From assembly GCA_963575745.1 (NCBI GenBank), contig CAUYUJ010010446.1, positions 161,001 through 225,000 of the forward strand: a DNA stretch of 64,000 nucleotides. Reading direction: 5' to 3'. Position 1 is the first letter of the stretch. Each line of letters starts with the position of its first letter. A program made the position numbers and the translations under genes. Shown here one piece after another: positions 1 through 10,982 of the stretch. Under the pieces are notes generated by a model. The model was not told the DNA's origin, ran no database searches, and was given only the letters and a program-made list of their open reading frames with translations. This DNA comes from Prorocentrum cordatum. Lineage: Eukaryota; Sar; Dinophyceae; Prorocentrales; Prorocentraceae.

Positions 1-395
1 TGGCTTTCACGCATTCTCGATTGGTCACCCCCACGAACAAAAAAACCCAAGGACGACCGCGCAAGCCTTGGGAATGCGACGCCAAATCGTTATTCGAAGA
101 ATTCGGGGTGGGCGACTGGAAGAGAGCAGCTAAGGATGCGCGTGCCTGGGCCCAGGTGACATCATACTTTTCCGGTTATGTGAGAGCGTAGCCGTGCTTG
201 TTGTTGCAAAAATCGCGCGCATTGCCAGTGGCCGTTGCTGGGCGAGGTCGAGATCTCCACGTGCCCGGCGGGTGACGCGCGCACCGGGTCGCGCTCGGTG
301 ACCGCAAGACCCCCGCTTCGATATTTTTTCGCTAACAGGATGCTTGTTTTTCTATCTTCGGGAGTCTGACGCATGTGAACTTCAAAATCAAATAG
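1..395. other. No gene recognised
   Basis: Moderately GC-rich sequence with no convincing reading frame. Its right end runs into the first tandem repeat block. Confidence 0.5.
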
Positions 396-1150
396 GTCAC
401 CGCTAAGGATTCACTTTGAGTTTCCAGGCCTACATGGAGACTTTCTGATTGTGGACATTACAAACCTCGCTGCGCGCGCAGCGGGTGACCCACCCACCGC
501 GCGGATCACCCGAAATCCTGCCGCCACCAGAACCCGCGTCAACTTCAACATCAAATCCGTCACCGCTAAAGGTTTACTTCAATCTCCAAGCCAACGTGCC
601 AATTTTCCGATTGTGGAGCATACAGAATTCGCCACGCGATCGCGCGCGCGGCGGGTGTCCCACCCACCGCGAGGGTCACTCGAAATCGTGCCGGTCACCG
701 CTAAGTGTTCACTGTAATGTCCAAGACGACATAGCGACTTTCCAACTGTGGACATTCCGGAAATCACCAGGCGCGCGAGCACGCGCGGCGGGCGACCCGC
801 CCGCCGCGCGGGTGACCCGAAATCTTGTCGGTCACCGCTAACAGGCCACTTGGGTTTCCAAGCCAGCAAGGCGACGTTCCGACCGTGGACATTGAACTCT
901 TCACGTGCACTTGCGTCGGGGATTTCTTTATGGATCGCGCGTGGAATCGCGCACCTGCACCCACGTCCACTTCAACATCAACTCCGCCACCGCTAAAAGT
1001 TCACTTGCAGTTCCAGGCCAACATGGAGACTTCCCGATTGTGAAACATACAAAACTCGCCGCGAGCTCGCGCACGCGCGGCAGGTGACCCGCCCACCGCG
1101 CAAGTCACCGAAATGTGGACGGCAACCGCCAAGCGTTCACATTAGTGCCC
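396..1150. repeat. Diverged tandem repeat, about 135-160 bp unit
   Basis: The phrase GTCACCGCTAA starts units near 396, 559, 694, 831 and 986, with a weaker copy near 1121. Each is followed by TTCACTTTGAGTTTCCAGGC-like sequence, a GATTGTGGACATT phrase and a CGCGCG-rich segment with CACCCACCGCGCGG. Open frames through it differ between copies, so it is not treated as coding. The same unit recurs at 5830-6340. Confidence 0.8.
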
Positions 1151-2590
1151 ATGTGCGCGCCGTAGAACTCGCGCGCGGGGAGCTTTGTAGTGTCCATCGT
1201 AGGATATCTACGCTCAAGCCAATGTTCACTTTGAGATCCAACTGGTCAGCGTTCAACCTTTGAGAACAGCCGTGAGTCTTGACAGCCCTCCACGCTGCTT
1301 AAGACCTGCCAAAGGTTGCCAAGGCTTGCCGAGGCCTGACAGGGGCTACCAGACCATGCCAAGGTCTTGCCACGCGCTGAGCATGAGAAAAAGTGTCACA
1401 AGTAATAAACACCCAAGACAATGAACCATGAAACACAAAACTCAAGACATCGCAGAAGAACTGGAATAACGAACGTCAGGAACAATTCTCGACTCATGGG
1501 GTTCTGGGTCCGCTGGATTGGCGGCAGGTTTGCCATCGGCGAGCGAGCGTCAACGAACAGGAGTTCGGTCGATGCGCCCGCCGCTCCCCGTCCAGGAGAT
1601 GCGCGCTGGAATGCCAGCAACTGCTTGGCCGTCGACCGCCCGCTTGCTGCCCGGCGGGGGCAGTCGCTTTTTTGAGCCGGCCTCCGATCGCATGCAGCCA
1701 CATCCCCAAAATACGATTGCAATGTTTTTGCGTCCGGCCGCGGGGGACATGGGCGGGCGCGACCGGCGCGAACGTGGCCCGGGCGAAGCGGCGCCGCCGC
1801 TGGAACAGGAGTAGAATCAAGAAAACTGCCCCAAAGAAGCGGGGGCCCAGGCAGAAATGGGGGCGGAGGGCTACGGGGGGGCCCTCGGGCGCCGCCGCCG
1901 CCCAGCGCCCTCGCCCCGCGAGCGGCGCTGGATGGGGGCCCATCCGGCAGGCTGCGAGCAACGGAAGGGCCGTCGGCAGCAGGGCCCCTGTGCTCATCAA
2001 GAAATCCAAGAGGGGGCCCGGCTGAGACGGGCCTTCGACCCCTCCAGAGTCTGTGGCGAGGGCGGCCCCCGCGGGGGCCCTGCTGCCGGCCTGGGCGCCC
2101 GGGCTGGCGTCGGCGCCGGGGGCGGGGGGCCCTTCGGGCAACGCTGGGGCGGGAACAAAGCTGAGAATGAAAAAGACGGCGCCTGCAAGACCGCGGCGGC
2201 GTCAGAAGAGGCGCCCAGACGAATCGCCTGGCAATCGGGGCGGGCGGGGGCGGGCCTCGGCGGGCCACCCCCGAGGGGGCTCGGGCAGGCGGGCCCCGCG
2301 GAGATCTCCACGGGGCCAAAGGCCGTCTTAGGACCGCGCGGGGCATGGCTCGACGCGGTCTTGGGAGGGCCCGCTGCCCAGTCAGGGCGGGGCGCCCCGG
2401 CGGCAGCGCACGCGCGGGCGCGTCGCTCGGCAGGCCGCGCGCAGGCGTCGGCGGGGCTGGAGGCGAATGGGCAGAGCCTGGGCTCCAAGGGCCCCGAGGG
2501 CGGACCCCAGCGCGGATTTCGACGCGCGAGAGTGGCCTGCGCGGCCTGCGCGGCGCCATTCGACGCGGATCGCGCCCCCCCCCCTCCCCC
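1150..2590. other. GC-rich stretch without a supportable gene
   Basis: From about 1500 the DNA is extremely GC-rich. Long frames are open on both strands at once, including a 449-codon one on the minus strand. That is what low stop-codon density gives by chance. Composition is Ala/Pro/Arg/Gly with no domain. Near 1285-1375 there are short repeats of GCCAAGGCTTGCC type. Confidence 0.5.
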
Positions 2591-4420
2591 CCAGCGCGCG
2601 CGAGGGCGCTCGAATGATTTCGGCGCGCGGCGCGAGAGGCCCGCTTGGCAGACTTGATTGAACATGTTGGAAGGTCGATTGTTTTCAAAGCAATTCGAAA
2701 GAGCGCGAGCGCGGGCATTTCGTGAAAACCGGGGTTGCAAACCATGTGTTCTCACACGTATTCGGGGCACTCGACTTGAACATCCTTGCGAGGCCTGCGG
2801 TTTTTGAAAGACTTCGGCACGCGCGCCCGACGACGCGCGCGCGTGCACTTCGTCGCATTCGTTGCGAGGAATTCTCGCGACAGCACGCGCGCAAGGGCGT
2901 TCGACAGATTTCGACGCGCACGCGCGGGGGGGCCGCCTTATCGCAAGCTATGAACGCGTGGGAAATGAATTCTCCCGTAAGAAATCGCAAGGGCGCGCGC
3001 GCAAGTCTGCGTTGAGCATTCGCGTTGGGGAACCATGTGTTGTTATGTGTTTTCGGCGCGCTCGATTCTGATCTCCGGACGCGCTCGATTCTGATGTCCT
3101 GACGAAGCCTCAAGTGTTCGACGGATTTTGATATGCGCCCGACGACGCCCGCGCGCGCACTTCGTCTCGTCCGTTGCAAGGAGCTCCTGGTCGCTGATGA
3201 GTTGTGCTAAACGAGTACGCACGCATGATATTATTTTGCAGATGAGAGGGGGGCGATGGAGGGCTTGCGGGGATATCGCAGGTTCAAATCTCAGATGAGC
3301 GATGGGGTAGAATCATTTAGAAGTTGCACTGCGAGAGTGGGGGCCGTTAAGTCTGGGGGGGAGGTAAGCGCGCCCTAATTATTCTTAGAAAAGAAAACAG
3401 GGGCTTGGTATTTTACGTTGCGCAATCTACGTTATGCATTCCATGTCGCGCAGTCCGCGCGGTGCAATCGATGTTGGGCAGTATTTGTGGTGGCATCGGT
3501 GTGGTGCAATCATTTTGGTGCGCTGACTTTCTGTTCGCAGTGAGTCGCCCGCTCCACCGCTCGCGCAAACGCCCCGCCCGCCCGCGCGCAACTTGGTTAG
3601 CGAACCTCGTGCGGCGGCGATTGCGATGAGTGCTCGGCGCTGGCTGGCGCATCTCTGCGGCCGCGCCAGCCCGCGCACGCGCGCGCGCGGCGGCCGGGTA
3701 GTTTGGCGCGACCGAGCCGAACGCGGCGGCGCTGACCGCTCGGCACATCCCAGCGGGCATTTGAATGCGAGTCGACGACGTGGGCGGGCGCGGTATCACG
3801 GCAGCGTCGACGACGGTAGACGCGACGACGAAAGCGGCGACGCTGGCGGCGACGCCGACAGCGACGACGGGGCAGCCAGTGACGGCGCCGATGCTGATCA
3901 CGCCGACGACGGCGACGGCGTCTTCGCGTTGGCGATGAAAGTTTTATTTTGGAGGGGATTCGAAATTCGCGCGCGGCGCGCGTGCGAGAGTGGTTCGCAT
4001 GGTAATATTTAACACGGACCGTGCCACCCCAGCACGCGCGCAAGGGCGTTCGAACGATTTCGACACGCGCTCGCGCGAAGCCCGTTTGGTGGCATTGTAT
4101 GAACATGTTGAGGCACTCATGGTTGTCTGGAGAATTCGCAAGAACGCGCGCGTGCTTTTTGTTGAAGAACCGCGTTGCGAAACAATGTGTTGTTGCTCAT
4201 TTTGTGGCAGTCAATTTTGCACACCCTTCCGGAACCGACGGTTTTTGAAGGTGTCGGCATGCGCGCGCGACGACGCGCGCGCACTTCGTTTTTTTTTCTC
4301 GCAGGGGATTCTGGCGACGGCGCGCGCGCGCGAGGGCGTTCGAGCGATTTCGCCGCGCGCGCAGCCCGTCTGGTAGAACTTCGCGGAGGTCCGGTCAGGC
4401 CTGCATGCCCGCGGGGGGCG
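2590..4420. repeat. Dispersed repeat of roughly 300 bp, about four copies
   Basis: A module holding GCGCAAGGGCGTTCGA, then GATTTCGACGCGC, then a CTATGAACATGTTG-like end, starts near 2597, 2887, 4035 and 4328. An AACCATGTGTTGTT segment and GGTTTTTGAAG followed by CGCGCGACGACGCGCGCGC accompany it near 2740-2860, 3030-3170 and 4170-4300. Between copies, 3200-4020 is non-repetitive except for a GAC/GGC triplet tract at 3780-3930. No gene is recognised. Confidence 0.7.
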
Positions 4421-4589
4421 GCCATATAAGGCACGGGCGGGGAAATGCAGCTCGGCCTGGTCGCGCCGCAACCTCCGGCAGTCGACGGGCACGTGCGCGC
4501 GACGTGTCTGCCAAGATTTGGTCTTGGACAAACCTGGCATGAACGCGGCGAAGCATGTTGCAGATGAACAAAGCATGCGCGTTCGAAAT

Positions 4590-4775
4590 TGGCGGGGTGC
4601 ATGGGGGGGGGGGGGCCTCCTCTTCCGCCTCCTCCTCTTGCTCCGCCCCAGGAAAAAGGAAAAGGAAAAAGAAAACGAAAGGGCTGGCGACGGCGACGAC
4701 GACGACGCGCCGACGACGACGACGAAGAAAAACACGGGGGGAGAGGGGAAGGGGGGAGGGGGGGGGGGGGCGACG
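4590..4775. repeat. Poly-G and purine-rich low complexity
   Basis: Runs of 10 or more G near 4603 and 4757, with GGAAAAAGGAAAAGG and GACGACGACG between them. Frames crossing it are artefacts of the repeats. Confidence 0.8.
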
Positions 4776-4839
4776 GAACGGCCCCGGGCAAGCCCGCGCC
4801 GCGGCCCAGGCTGCGCGCTCAGAAATCACAGATTCACTA

Positions 4840-5225
4840 CTGTAGTGAATGTGTTGGCCTCATTTTTGGGTGCTACACTTGGCCTGGTTTTTTAATTGCT
4901 GCGCTCGGCCTCGTTTGGGTCACTACAGTTGACGTCGCTTTTGAATTGCTACACTTGGCCTCGTTCCTGGTTGCTGCAGTTGACCCCGTTCTCCATGTAC
5001 TGCGCTTGGCCTCGTTTTTGGGTTGCCGCAGTTGGCCTCGTTTTTGAATTGCTAAACTTAGGCCCTCTTTTCGCAGTTTCGTTCAAACTCACGCGCTGCA
5101 GAAATCAACTGGCTCGTGGCATCGACGATTTCATTGCGCTTGGCCTCGCTTTTGGGGCACTGCAATTGCTCTGGCTGCGGGTTGCTACAGTTGGGCTCGT
5201 CTTTGGCTATTGCAATTGTATTTTC
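4840..5225. repeat. Short tandem repeat, about 30-35 bp
   Basis: Repeats of CTTGGCCTCGTTTTTG followed by TTGCTGCAGTTG or TTGCTACACTTG, about eight copies with a gap near 5065-5130. The unit alternates 'TTGGCCTCG' and 'AATTGCTAC' blocks. Confidence 0.75.
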
Positions 5226-5830
5226 GCCCGGCGGACGCCGAAACTGCCGTTGCGCTTTCCACCCGGGGCGCGCTGGGGGAATCCGATGCCACGGGCCCCT
5301 GGCGTGTTTCCTGGGCGCGGCGCCCCCCCGGACAGGCGGGGCGCGCGGGGGGCGCCGGCCGACGAACGGCTCCCAGGCGAGCCCCCGCGCGGGCCCACCC
5401 CCTGGGAACGACGGGGCACGCGCGCCGCGCACCGCGGGCGCAGCCCCGATCCGCCCCGAGCGGGCCCCGCCCCCCCAAGGGCCTGGGCCCCAGGGCTGCC
5501 GGAGCCCCAGACTCCGCGGCCCATGCTCCAAGGCGCGGGCCCCTGCACTCCAAGGCCCTGGAATCAACAGAAAAAGGAGGGGAGAAGGAGGAAGAGGAGG
5601 AGCAGGCGGAGGAGCAGGAGAAGGAGGGGCAAGAGAGGAGGGGGGACTTTTCGATGTCACACGGATGGCGCGCACTGCGAGGTCGAAGTCGCCACGCGCC
5701 GCGCAGGCGACGCGCGTCGCCCGCGCGCGCTCGGCGACCCTGAAGGAATCGCTTTAGTTTCTCGCAAACATGATGTCTTGTCTATGTTCGGGGCTGTGTA
5801 TAACTGCGCATTTTAACTTTGATATCAAGT
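5225..5830. other. GC-rich then purine-rich sequence, no gene
   Basis: 5225-5560 is GC-rich; 5560-5645 is a GGA-rich tract; the remainder is unremarkable. Several overlapping open frames are Ala/Pro/Arg-rich with no domain. Confidence 0.5.
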
Positions 5831-6340
5831 TGGTCACCGCTCCAGGCCAACATGGCGACTTTCATATTGTGGACATTGCAGAACTCGCCGCGCGCGCGGC
5901 GGGTGACCCACCCACCGCGCGTGTCGCCCGAAATCCTGCCGGCCACCGCATAAACTTCACTTGCGTTCCTAAGCCGGCATCTTTTCCATATTGGCCAACG
6001 CAGAACACTTCTCGCGCGCGTGCGGTTTTCTGACGCCAGAACCCTTGTTAACTTGAACATCACATCCGTCACCGCTAAGGGTTCACTTTCGATTCAAGGG
6101 GGCCCGCCCACCGCGCGGGTCACCCGAAATCCTGTCAATCATTGCTAAAAGGCCACTTGGGCCCCCAAGCCAGCATGGCGACTTTCCCAGCCGCGGACGC
6201 TGCATAACCTTGCGCGCGCACGCGCGTCGGGGTTTTTTGTGGATCATGCGTGGAATCGTGCGCCAGCCCATGTCCGCTTCAAAATCAATCCAGTCACCGC
6301 TTAAGGTTCACTTTAATTTCCAGACCAACATGGTCACATT
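5830..6340. repeat. Second block of the 135-160 bp repeat
   Basis: GTCACCGC occurs at 5832, 6068 and 6292 with related forms near 5942 and 6134. The blocks CAACATGGCGACTTTC, GTGACCCACCCACCGCGC and CACCCGAAATCCTG are the same as in 396-1150. Confidence 0.8.
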
Positions 6341-6479
6341 CTCATTGCGGACACAGTAAGGTTCAAGTGTTGGTTCTGGTCGAGGTTGGCACTATTCGAT
6401 AATTCGATTAATGCCAGGACCAGACTCATACCATAACTAAGTCACAGTAGCGATGCGCATCACTCAATGATTGTACATT

Positions 6480-7340
6480 AATGCGACTCGAACCATACCT
6501 GGACCAGTCCCAGTCATGCTTGCCGTACAACAATGTTAAAATAAGATATCCATGCCCCGCAACCATGACCGCGACCATAACCAGTCTTGGTTGCGGTCCT
6601 GGTCAGGACACGCTATTCGAATACATTCAGAAAATGCGACCAAGCCAGAACCATGACCAAAACCAATCCTGGTCACAATTGCGGTTCGGGTTGCATTGAT
6701 CTGAAAAATATAATATTAATGTGCATCGACCCAGACCAGAACCGTGACCCGGACCAGTCTTGGCCACAATTGTGGTTCGGGTTGCATTAATAAGTGTTAA
6801 ACGTATTATCGATGCCAATAGACCCGAACCAGGACCGTGACTAGAACCAGTCCTCGTCACAGTTCCGACTCGGGTTGCATATTCCCATAATATTATGACT
6901 GCCAATAGACCCGAACAAGACCCGTGACCAAGACCAGTCCTGATCACAATTCTGGTTCGGTTTGCATTAATAGTATTAGAATATGACTAGTGCCAATCGA
7001 CCCGAACCAGACCCGTGACCCGGACCAGTCCTGGTCACAAGTCTGGTTCGGGTTGCATCAATATTGTTAGAATATTAATAATGCCAATCGACCCGAACCA
7101 GAAACGTGACAAGGACCAGTCGTGGTCACAGTTCTGGTTCGCGTTGCATTACAGTAATATTGTTAGAACATTCTCGATGCCAATCAGCCCGAACCAGAAC
7201 CGTGACCAAGAGCAGTCCTGGCCACAATTCTGGCTCGGGTTACATTGTTATTACAACAATCGTGTCAATGCCACTGGACCCGAGCCAGAGCCGTGACCAG
7301 GAGTCTTGGACACAGTTGTGGTTCGCGTTTTATCAATTAT
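6480..7340. repeat. Hairpin satellite, about 90 bp unit, about ten copies
   Basis: Each unit carries an imperfect palindrome. The left arm CCCGAACCAGAACCGTGACC is mirrored by TGGTCACAATTCTGGTTCGG, with GACCAGTCCTGGTC at the centre. Copies are centred near 6505, 6585, 6660, 6750, 6850, 6930, 7025, 7115, 7210 and 7300. Between hairpins lies an AT-rich spacer such as TTGCATTAATATTGTTAGAA then ATGCCAAT. The arms could fold into cruciforms or RNA hairpins. Confidence 0.9.
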
Positions 7341-7680
7341 ATTGCTTGGGTCGGATGGACCGCGACCGCTTAGGTTCGGGCGCGCGCTCGGCGGGATTTC
7401 GGTTTCATACTCCTGGGGCCCACGCGCTCTCGCTTGGGACTTCCTCGCATTATGTCTCCAGACGCGCGCTCCCGACCCGCTCGGGGGTCTTCTTCATGCT
7501 TTACTCAGGGTCGGCACTCCCGCCTGAGCTCTCCTCGTGTTTTCGCACAAAGGCGCGGGCCTTCCTGGCACATCCTCGCACGGTCTTCGGAATTGCGCTG
7601 TCGCGCAGAACTCCCCATTCCTTTCGCTCTCCATCCGGGCCCCCCCCCCCCTCCTGCTTCCCTCCTCCCCTCCTGATCCC
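7340..7680. other. Unique sequence, no gene recognised
   Basis: Mixed GC-rich sequence between the hairpin satellite and the CT tract. Open frames run on both strands but show no coherent composition. Confidence 0.4.
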
Positions 7681-7733
7681 TTCCTTCCTCTGGGCCTCCT
7701 CGTTTTTTTGTTTGTTTGTTTGTTTCTTTTTTC

Positions 7734-7782
<49 letters not shown>

Positions 7783-7790
7783 ATTTTCTC

Positions 7791-7828
<38 letters not shown>

Positions 7829-7830
7829 CT
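7680..7830. repeat. (CT)n microsatellite
   Basis: Pyrimidine tract with TTTG repeats near 7706-7725 followed by long CT runs to about 7828. It borders the start of the duplicated 200-bp segment. Confidence 0.95.
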
Positions 7831-8035
7831 TCCCACCCGAGGGTCATCTGCTGTCTTTCTCGCCCTGTCCATCTCCACCTCCATCCACGCCGTTTTGGGC
7901 CAGGCCCTCGTTCGAAGGCGCCTTCCGCCCGCGACGCGCTCACAGCGGACAGGCGCGGCGTCAGTCTGCCTCGCGGCAGGCTCTCAAAGGGATTGGTCGC
8001 GGGCATCGGTGTGCGCGCAGAAAAGGGGCTCTCTC
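7831..8035. repeat. Copy 1 of a roughly 200-bp direct duplication
   Basis: Begins GAGGGTCATCTGCTGTCTTT and contains CCTGTCCATCTCCACCTCCA, CCAGGCCCTCGTTCGA and GGGATTGGTCGCGGGCAT. The second copy is at 15228-15424 in the same orientation. Both copies sit beside CT microsatellites, which points to duplication with the flank rather than convergence. Confidence 0.9.
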
Positions 8036-8265
8036 AGATTGCGATTCAAGCCGGCCCTCGGGCTACGGGGCATCACAGTTCACGTCCAGTTGGCAACCGA
8101 CGGGCGTTCATAGATTCCCCTGTGTGCAGCAGGCAGACGTTCTCCATCTTCGACCTCCTTCCCGACGTGAATTTCGAGTATTATGCCAGTGGCGCTGCTG
8201 TATGTTTGTGATCAACCTTCGCTGCCCCTGATTATCCAGGCCTTTGTTAGCGCGAGGAAAGAGAA

Positions 8266-8751
8266 ATGGCTCGCGGCGATGACTCAAGCGTCGACCACCC
8301 ACTACTCGATCCTGGGCCCCACGTTGTGGACGCTAGAAGAACAGCGGAGGCGATTTCAACGCGAGGATGCCCTGCGCCACCAGGAGGCGATCAACATGTG
8401 GCCGACGAGTCTCTCGTTCCGGGATCGATGCGGACGGATGGCAGATTCAACTTCCAGTTCATATTGGGGCCAACAACGAGTGAAGAGCTGGAGCAGCTAC
8501 GATTCGCGATGCCGTTGCCGCTGAATCAAGACGCAGCTCGCCGTCGGGCTGCTGACTTTGCCCAATCAACCCTTCAGATGGGCAATCGCCTCTCCATGGG
8601 GGAATTAAGCGCCCATCTTCGACAGTGGTTGTGGTCGCGTCGTGATCGTCGACGTGTTCGCGCATCTGTATCTACCGCCCTTGCCACGTTGTGTGAGTTC
8701 GTTGACGACAAACCCTTGCATGTTCGTCCCTTCCGAGGTGCCGCGTTGTAG
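8266..8751 (+). CDS. Hypothetical 161-aa reading frame upstream of the endonuclease-like region
   Basis: Starts at ATG 8266. The central part (about residues 60-160) has balanced, protein-like composition, including RFNFQFILGPTTSEELEQL and a basic helix near WLWSRRDRRR. No family is recognised. It lies just before the GIY-YIG-like frame and may be the first open reading frame or leader of the same retroelement. It could also be chance. Confidence 0.3.
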   Translation: MARGDDSSVDHPLLDPGPHVVDARRTAEAISTRGCPAPPGGDQHVADESLVPGSMRTDGRFNFQFILGPTTSEELEQLRFAMPLPLNQDAARRRAADFAQSTLQMGNRLSMGELSAHLRQWLWSRRDRRRVRASVSTALATLCEFVDDKPLHVRPFRGAAL

Positions 8752-8763
8752 AGAAGAATTGGT

Positions 8764-9702
8764 GTGTCACTCATCATGTCGGGCATCTGTCGTCTCCGTC
8801 ATGCTCTATCCTTGCCATCCATGCCAAAGTGGGCCCGACGCGCGCATCGCATGTTACCGCCAGAATGGAGGAGGGGAGTACATGATTGGCCGGAACCTAT
8901 TGCATCGACGGCGCTACTCAGTGCACTCGGACAAAATTGTGAGCCCCACCGAGCTGTAGGGCGTTACGCATCACAGTGCATTGGTAAGGCGTCCCTCCGA
9001 GTAAGGGCGTTGCCTGGGCTACCAGGACGAATGCAAGAACCTGCACGCGCGCTCCTTCACCCACGAATTCGACCAGGGAATCGGCCCCGATATCGAGAAC
9101 TCAGGCGCTCTGGAGGCCCCCTGGTCTTCATCGCGATACCATGGGCTCCGACTGAAGCAGCGCGTTTTCACTGCGAAACGTTAGCCATTCGCCGACTTCG
9201 ACCACCTGCGAGTCGTGCCGATGCGACCGAGTCCGAACAACTAAGTCTCCGACGCGGTCTTGGGACCTTATACGTACCTCCCACAGTCAAACCACCGCGG
9301 CGACGCCCTCCCTCTTGGCGACGACCCCCTCCTCGCCCGCTTTCACCTCCTGTATGGGCGACGGCAACACCAGCGCTACTGGTAAAACATACCAAATTAT
9401 GGTGTGGGAACCCTTGCCAAGTATCCTGGGGCCCCTTCAGCGCCTGCCCCATGCAGCACCCTCTACACCCTGCAGATCCTAGAAAGATACCACAACACAA
9501 GAGAATAAGGCCCCCTTTGGATTCTTGCACCAGGGCGGCTAGGTCTTTTTCTTGCTCTACTAGCCGCCAAGTGGCGACCTCTTCCAGTATGCGTGTACAT
9601 TTCCAGAATGGAGCTGGGGGCGACCATGTTCCAGGCGGCCGAGTTGGCCCCAGACTTCCAATGCAATTTCGCTCGGGTGCGTATGGCCAGATTCCACATT
9701 GA
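8764..9702 (+). pseudogene. GIY-YIG endonuclease-like domain of a retroelement
   Basis: The frame from 8764 contains, at about residues 66-152 (8959-9220), GRYASQCIGKASLRVR, then PGLPGRMQEPARALLHP, then WAPTEAARFHCETLAIRRL and RPPAS. That order matches the GIY-YIG fold: a G-x-Y, a C/Y-I-G-K, an Arg on the following helix, and a late Glu (here in HCET) ahead of a P-x-N/S end. In the known family the Glu binds metal and the enzyme nicks target DNA. After residue 170 the frame becomes Pro/Arg-rich and then loses coherence. Because a same-strand RT follows, I read it as the endonuclease of a Penelope-like element with the endonuclease first. It is probably dead, since downstream frames are broken. 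Confidence 0.6.
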
Positions 9703-10735
9703 CCAGCACCTCAAAGGCTTGGGCCTGCCTGCTGCGCGCAGGCCCGTCTTGCAGCTACCCTTTGAGTTTCAAGCTAGGCGATTGCAGCATTTGGTCAGTG
9801 GCTCAGTTCAAGCTATGTGCCGCAAGATGCGTGTCGAACCCGCCCGCACGCGGCACCGCCAGTCCCCTCGCGTTTCCTTTCGGGCCCACGGAGTTTGGAC
9901 GGATCGCGTTTCAGCCAGCCGTTTTTGCGCAGAGTATCAGGCTGATTGTTTGCCAGCCTCGGTTACAGCATCAACTTTTGCATCAGGGCCACTCGACGTG
10001 AGACAACTCCCAGGTCCGTGGAAGCTTCCAGCGTGGCATGTTCCTGCAGCGCCCCTTCCGAAGTGCGAAGTTGGGACTACTTGAATGCGCCCACTCAGCT
10101 CGACTCGCGCGGCCTGCGATCCAGCGAGGGTTGGATTACTTGAAGCAGAAGTCTAGCCAGCCTCTATCGCCTGACCTTGCAGCAGTCCCCCCTCAACCCC
10201 TCAGCAGTGGCAGCAGATGGAACGCTACCTCAAAGAAACATTGGGACAAACAACCAGTACTATATTAATATCATACGGCAAACAGTGTGACAAAATTTGG
10301 ATGGGGGATGGCGTCGACATCGCCCGATGGCTACGCCAAACAGCAGAGTTGGATGAGGATTGGCAGGTACGCCATGACCTTTCCCGTTACGATGCAGCAC
10401 TTTGGTTATGGACGAGGGCCCGACGTGGGCTCCCCAGTTGGCTCCGATCCCAGACGAAGCCCCCCTCACCCCTCTATAAAAAAAAACAGTACGTCCTTAC
10501 GTCTTCCCCGCGGTCAATAGCAAGCGTTTCCTTCCTGATGGCACTCGGTGCCGTGCGAAGCCTGGTCACAGTTGCATGCGTCGCATTGTTCTCGGCACAT
10601 GCACCACGCACGGCGGGGTGCAGGATCGTTGGCCGTGCCGCCCGCCATCTTTTACGAGCAAGTGAAGTATCGTGTGAGGTGTTTGACCTGAAAGACGCCT
10701 CGAAGGACATTGCATGTACTGTATGTGTATGACGA
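9593..10735 (+). pseudogene. Degenerate linker / N-terminal RT region of the retroelement
   Basis: Frames change several times here. 9593-10084 is open and contains GLPAARRPVLQLPFEFQARR, a pattern that recalls the region between endonuclease and RT in related dinoflagellate elements. 10217-10732 is another open frame with a Trp-rich segment (DAALWLWTRARRGLPSWLR). Neither frame joins the GIY-YIG frame or RT motif A without shifts. I assign it to the same element by position only. Confidence 0.35.
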
Positions 10736-10982
10736 TGTATGTGTACGGTGCTCGGGCCCGATGCCATGCATATCTATTGTGGTAGCAGATGCAGATCAGG
10801 CGTATGAACAGTGTAGTTCCACGTTGGTTGGGAAAGCTTGGGCTGAGGTACCAAGGGAAATCTCAAAACGACTAGGAACGAATGCTGCGCTGGTCAAAAG
10901 TTGTAAAGGAAATAAAACAATTAGCCTGACGAGCGACCCAACCATACGTAGTTGTGAATACCGCAATTGTGGATATATTCTT
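10710..10982 (+). pseudogene. Reverse transcriptase fragment with motif A
   Basis: Residues 20-50 of this frame read CISIVVADADQAYEQC and then LVGKAWAEVPREISKRLG. ADAD at 10785-10796 fits RT motif A, whose aspartates bind the catalytic metals. The frame continues without a stop straight into the 90-bp satellite, so the RT coding region is interrupted at 10983. Motifs B and C lie beyond the array at 12776 and 12928. Confidence 0.6.

Noticed and set aside
1396-2745. 449-codon minus-strand open frame
   Set aside because: GC-rich DNA with few stops. Ala/Pro/Arg composition, several other frames open over the same bases, no domain.
7106-8231. Ser/Leu-rich frame of 335 codons and its neighbours
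   Set aside because: Driven by the CT microsatellite and the hairpin satellite.
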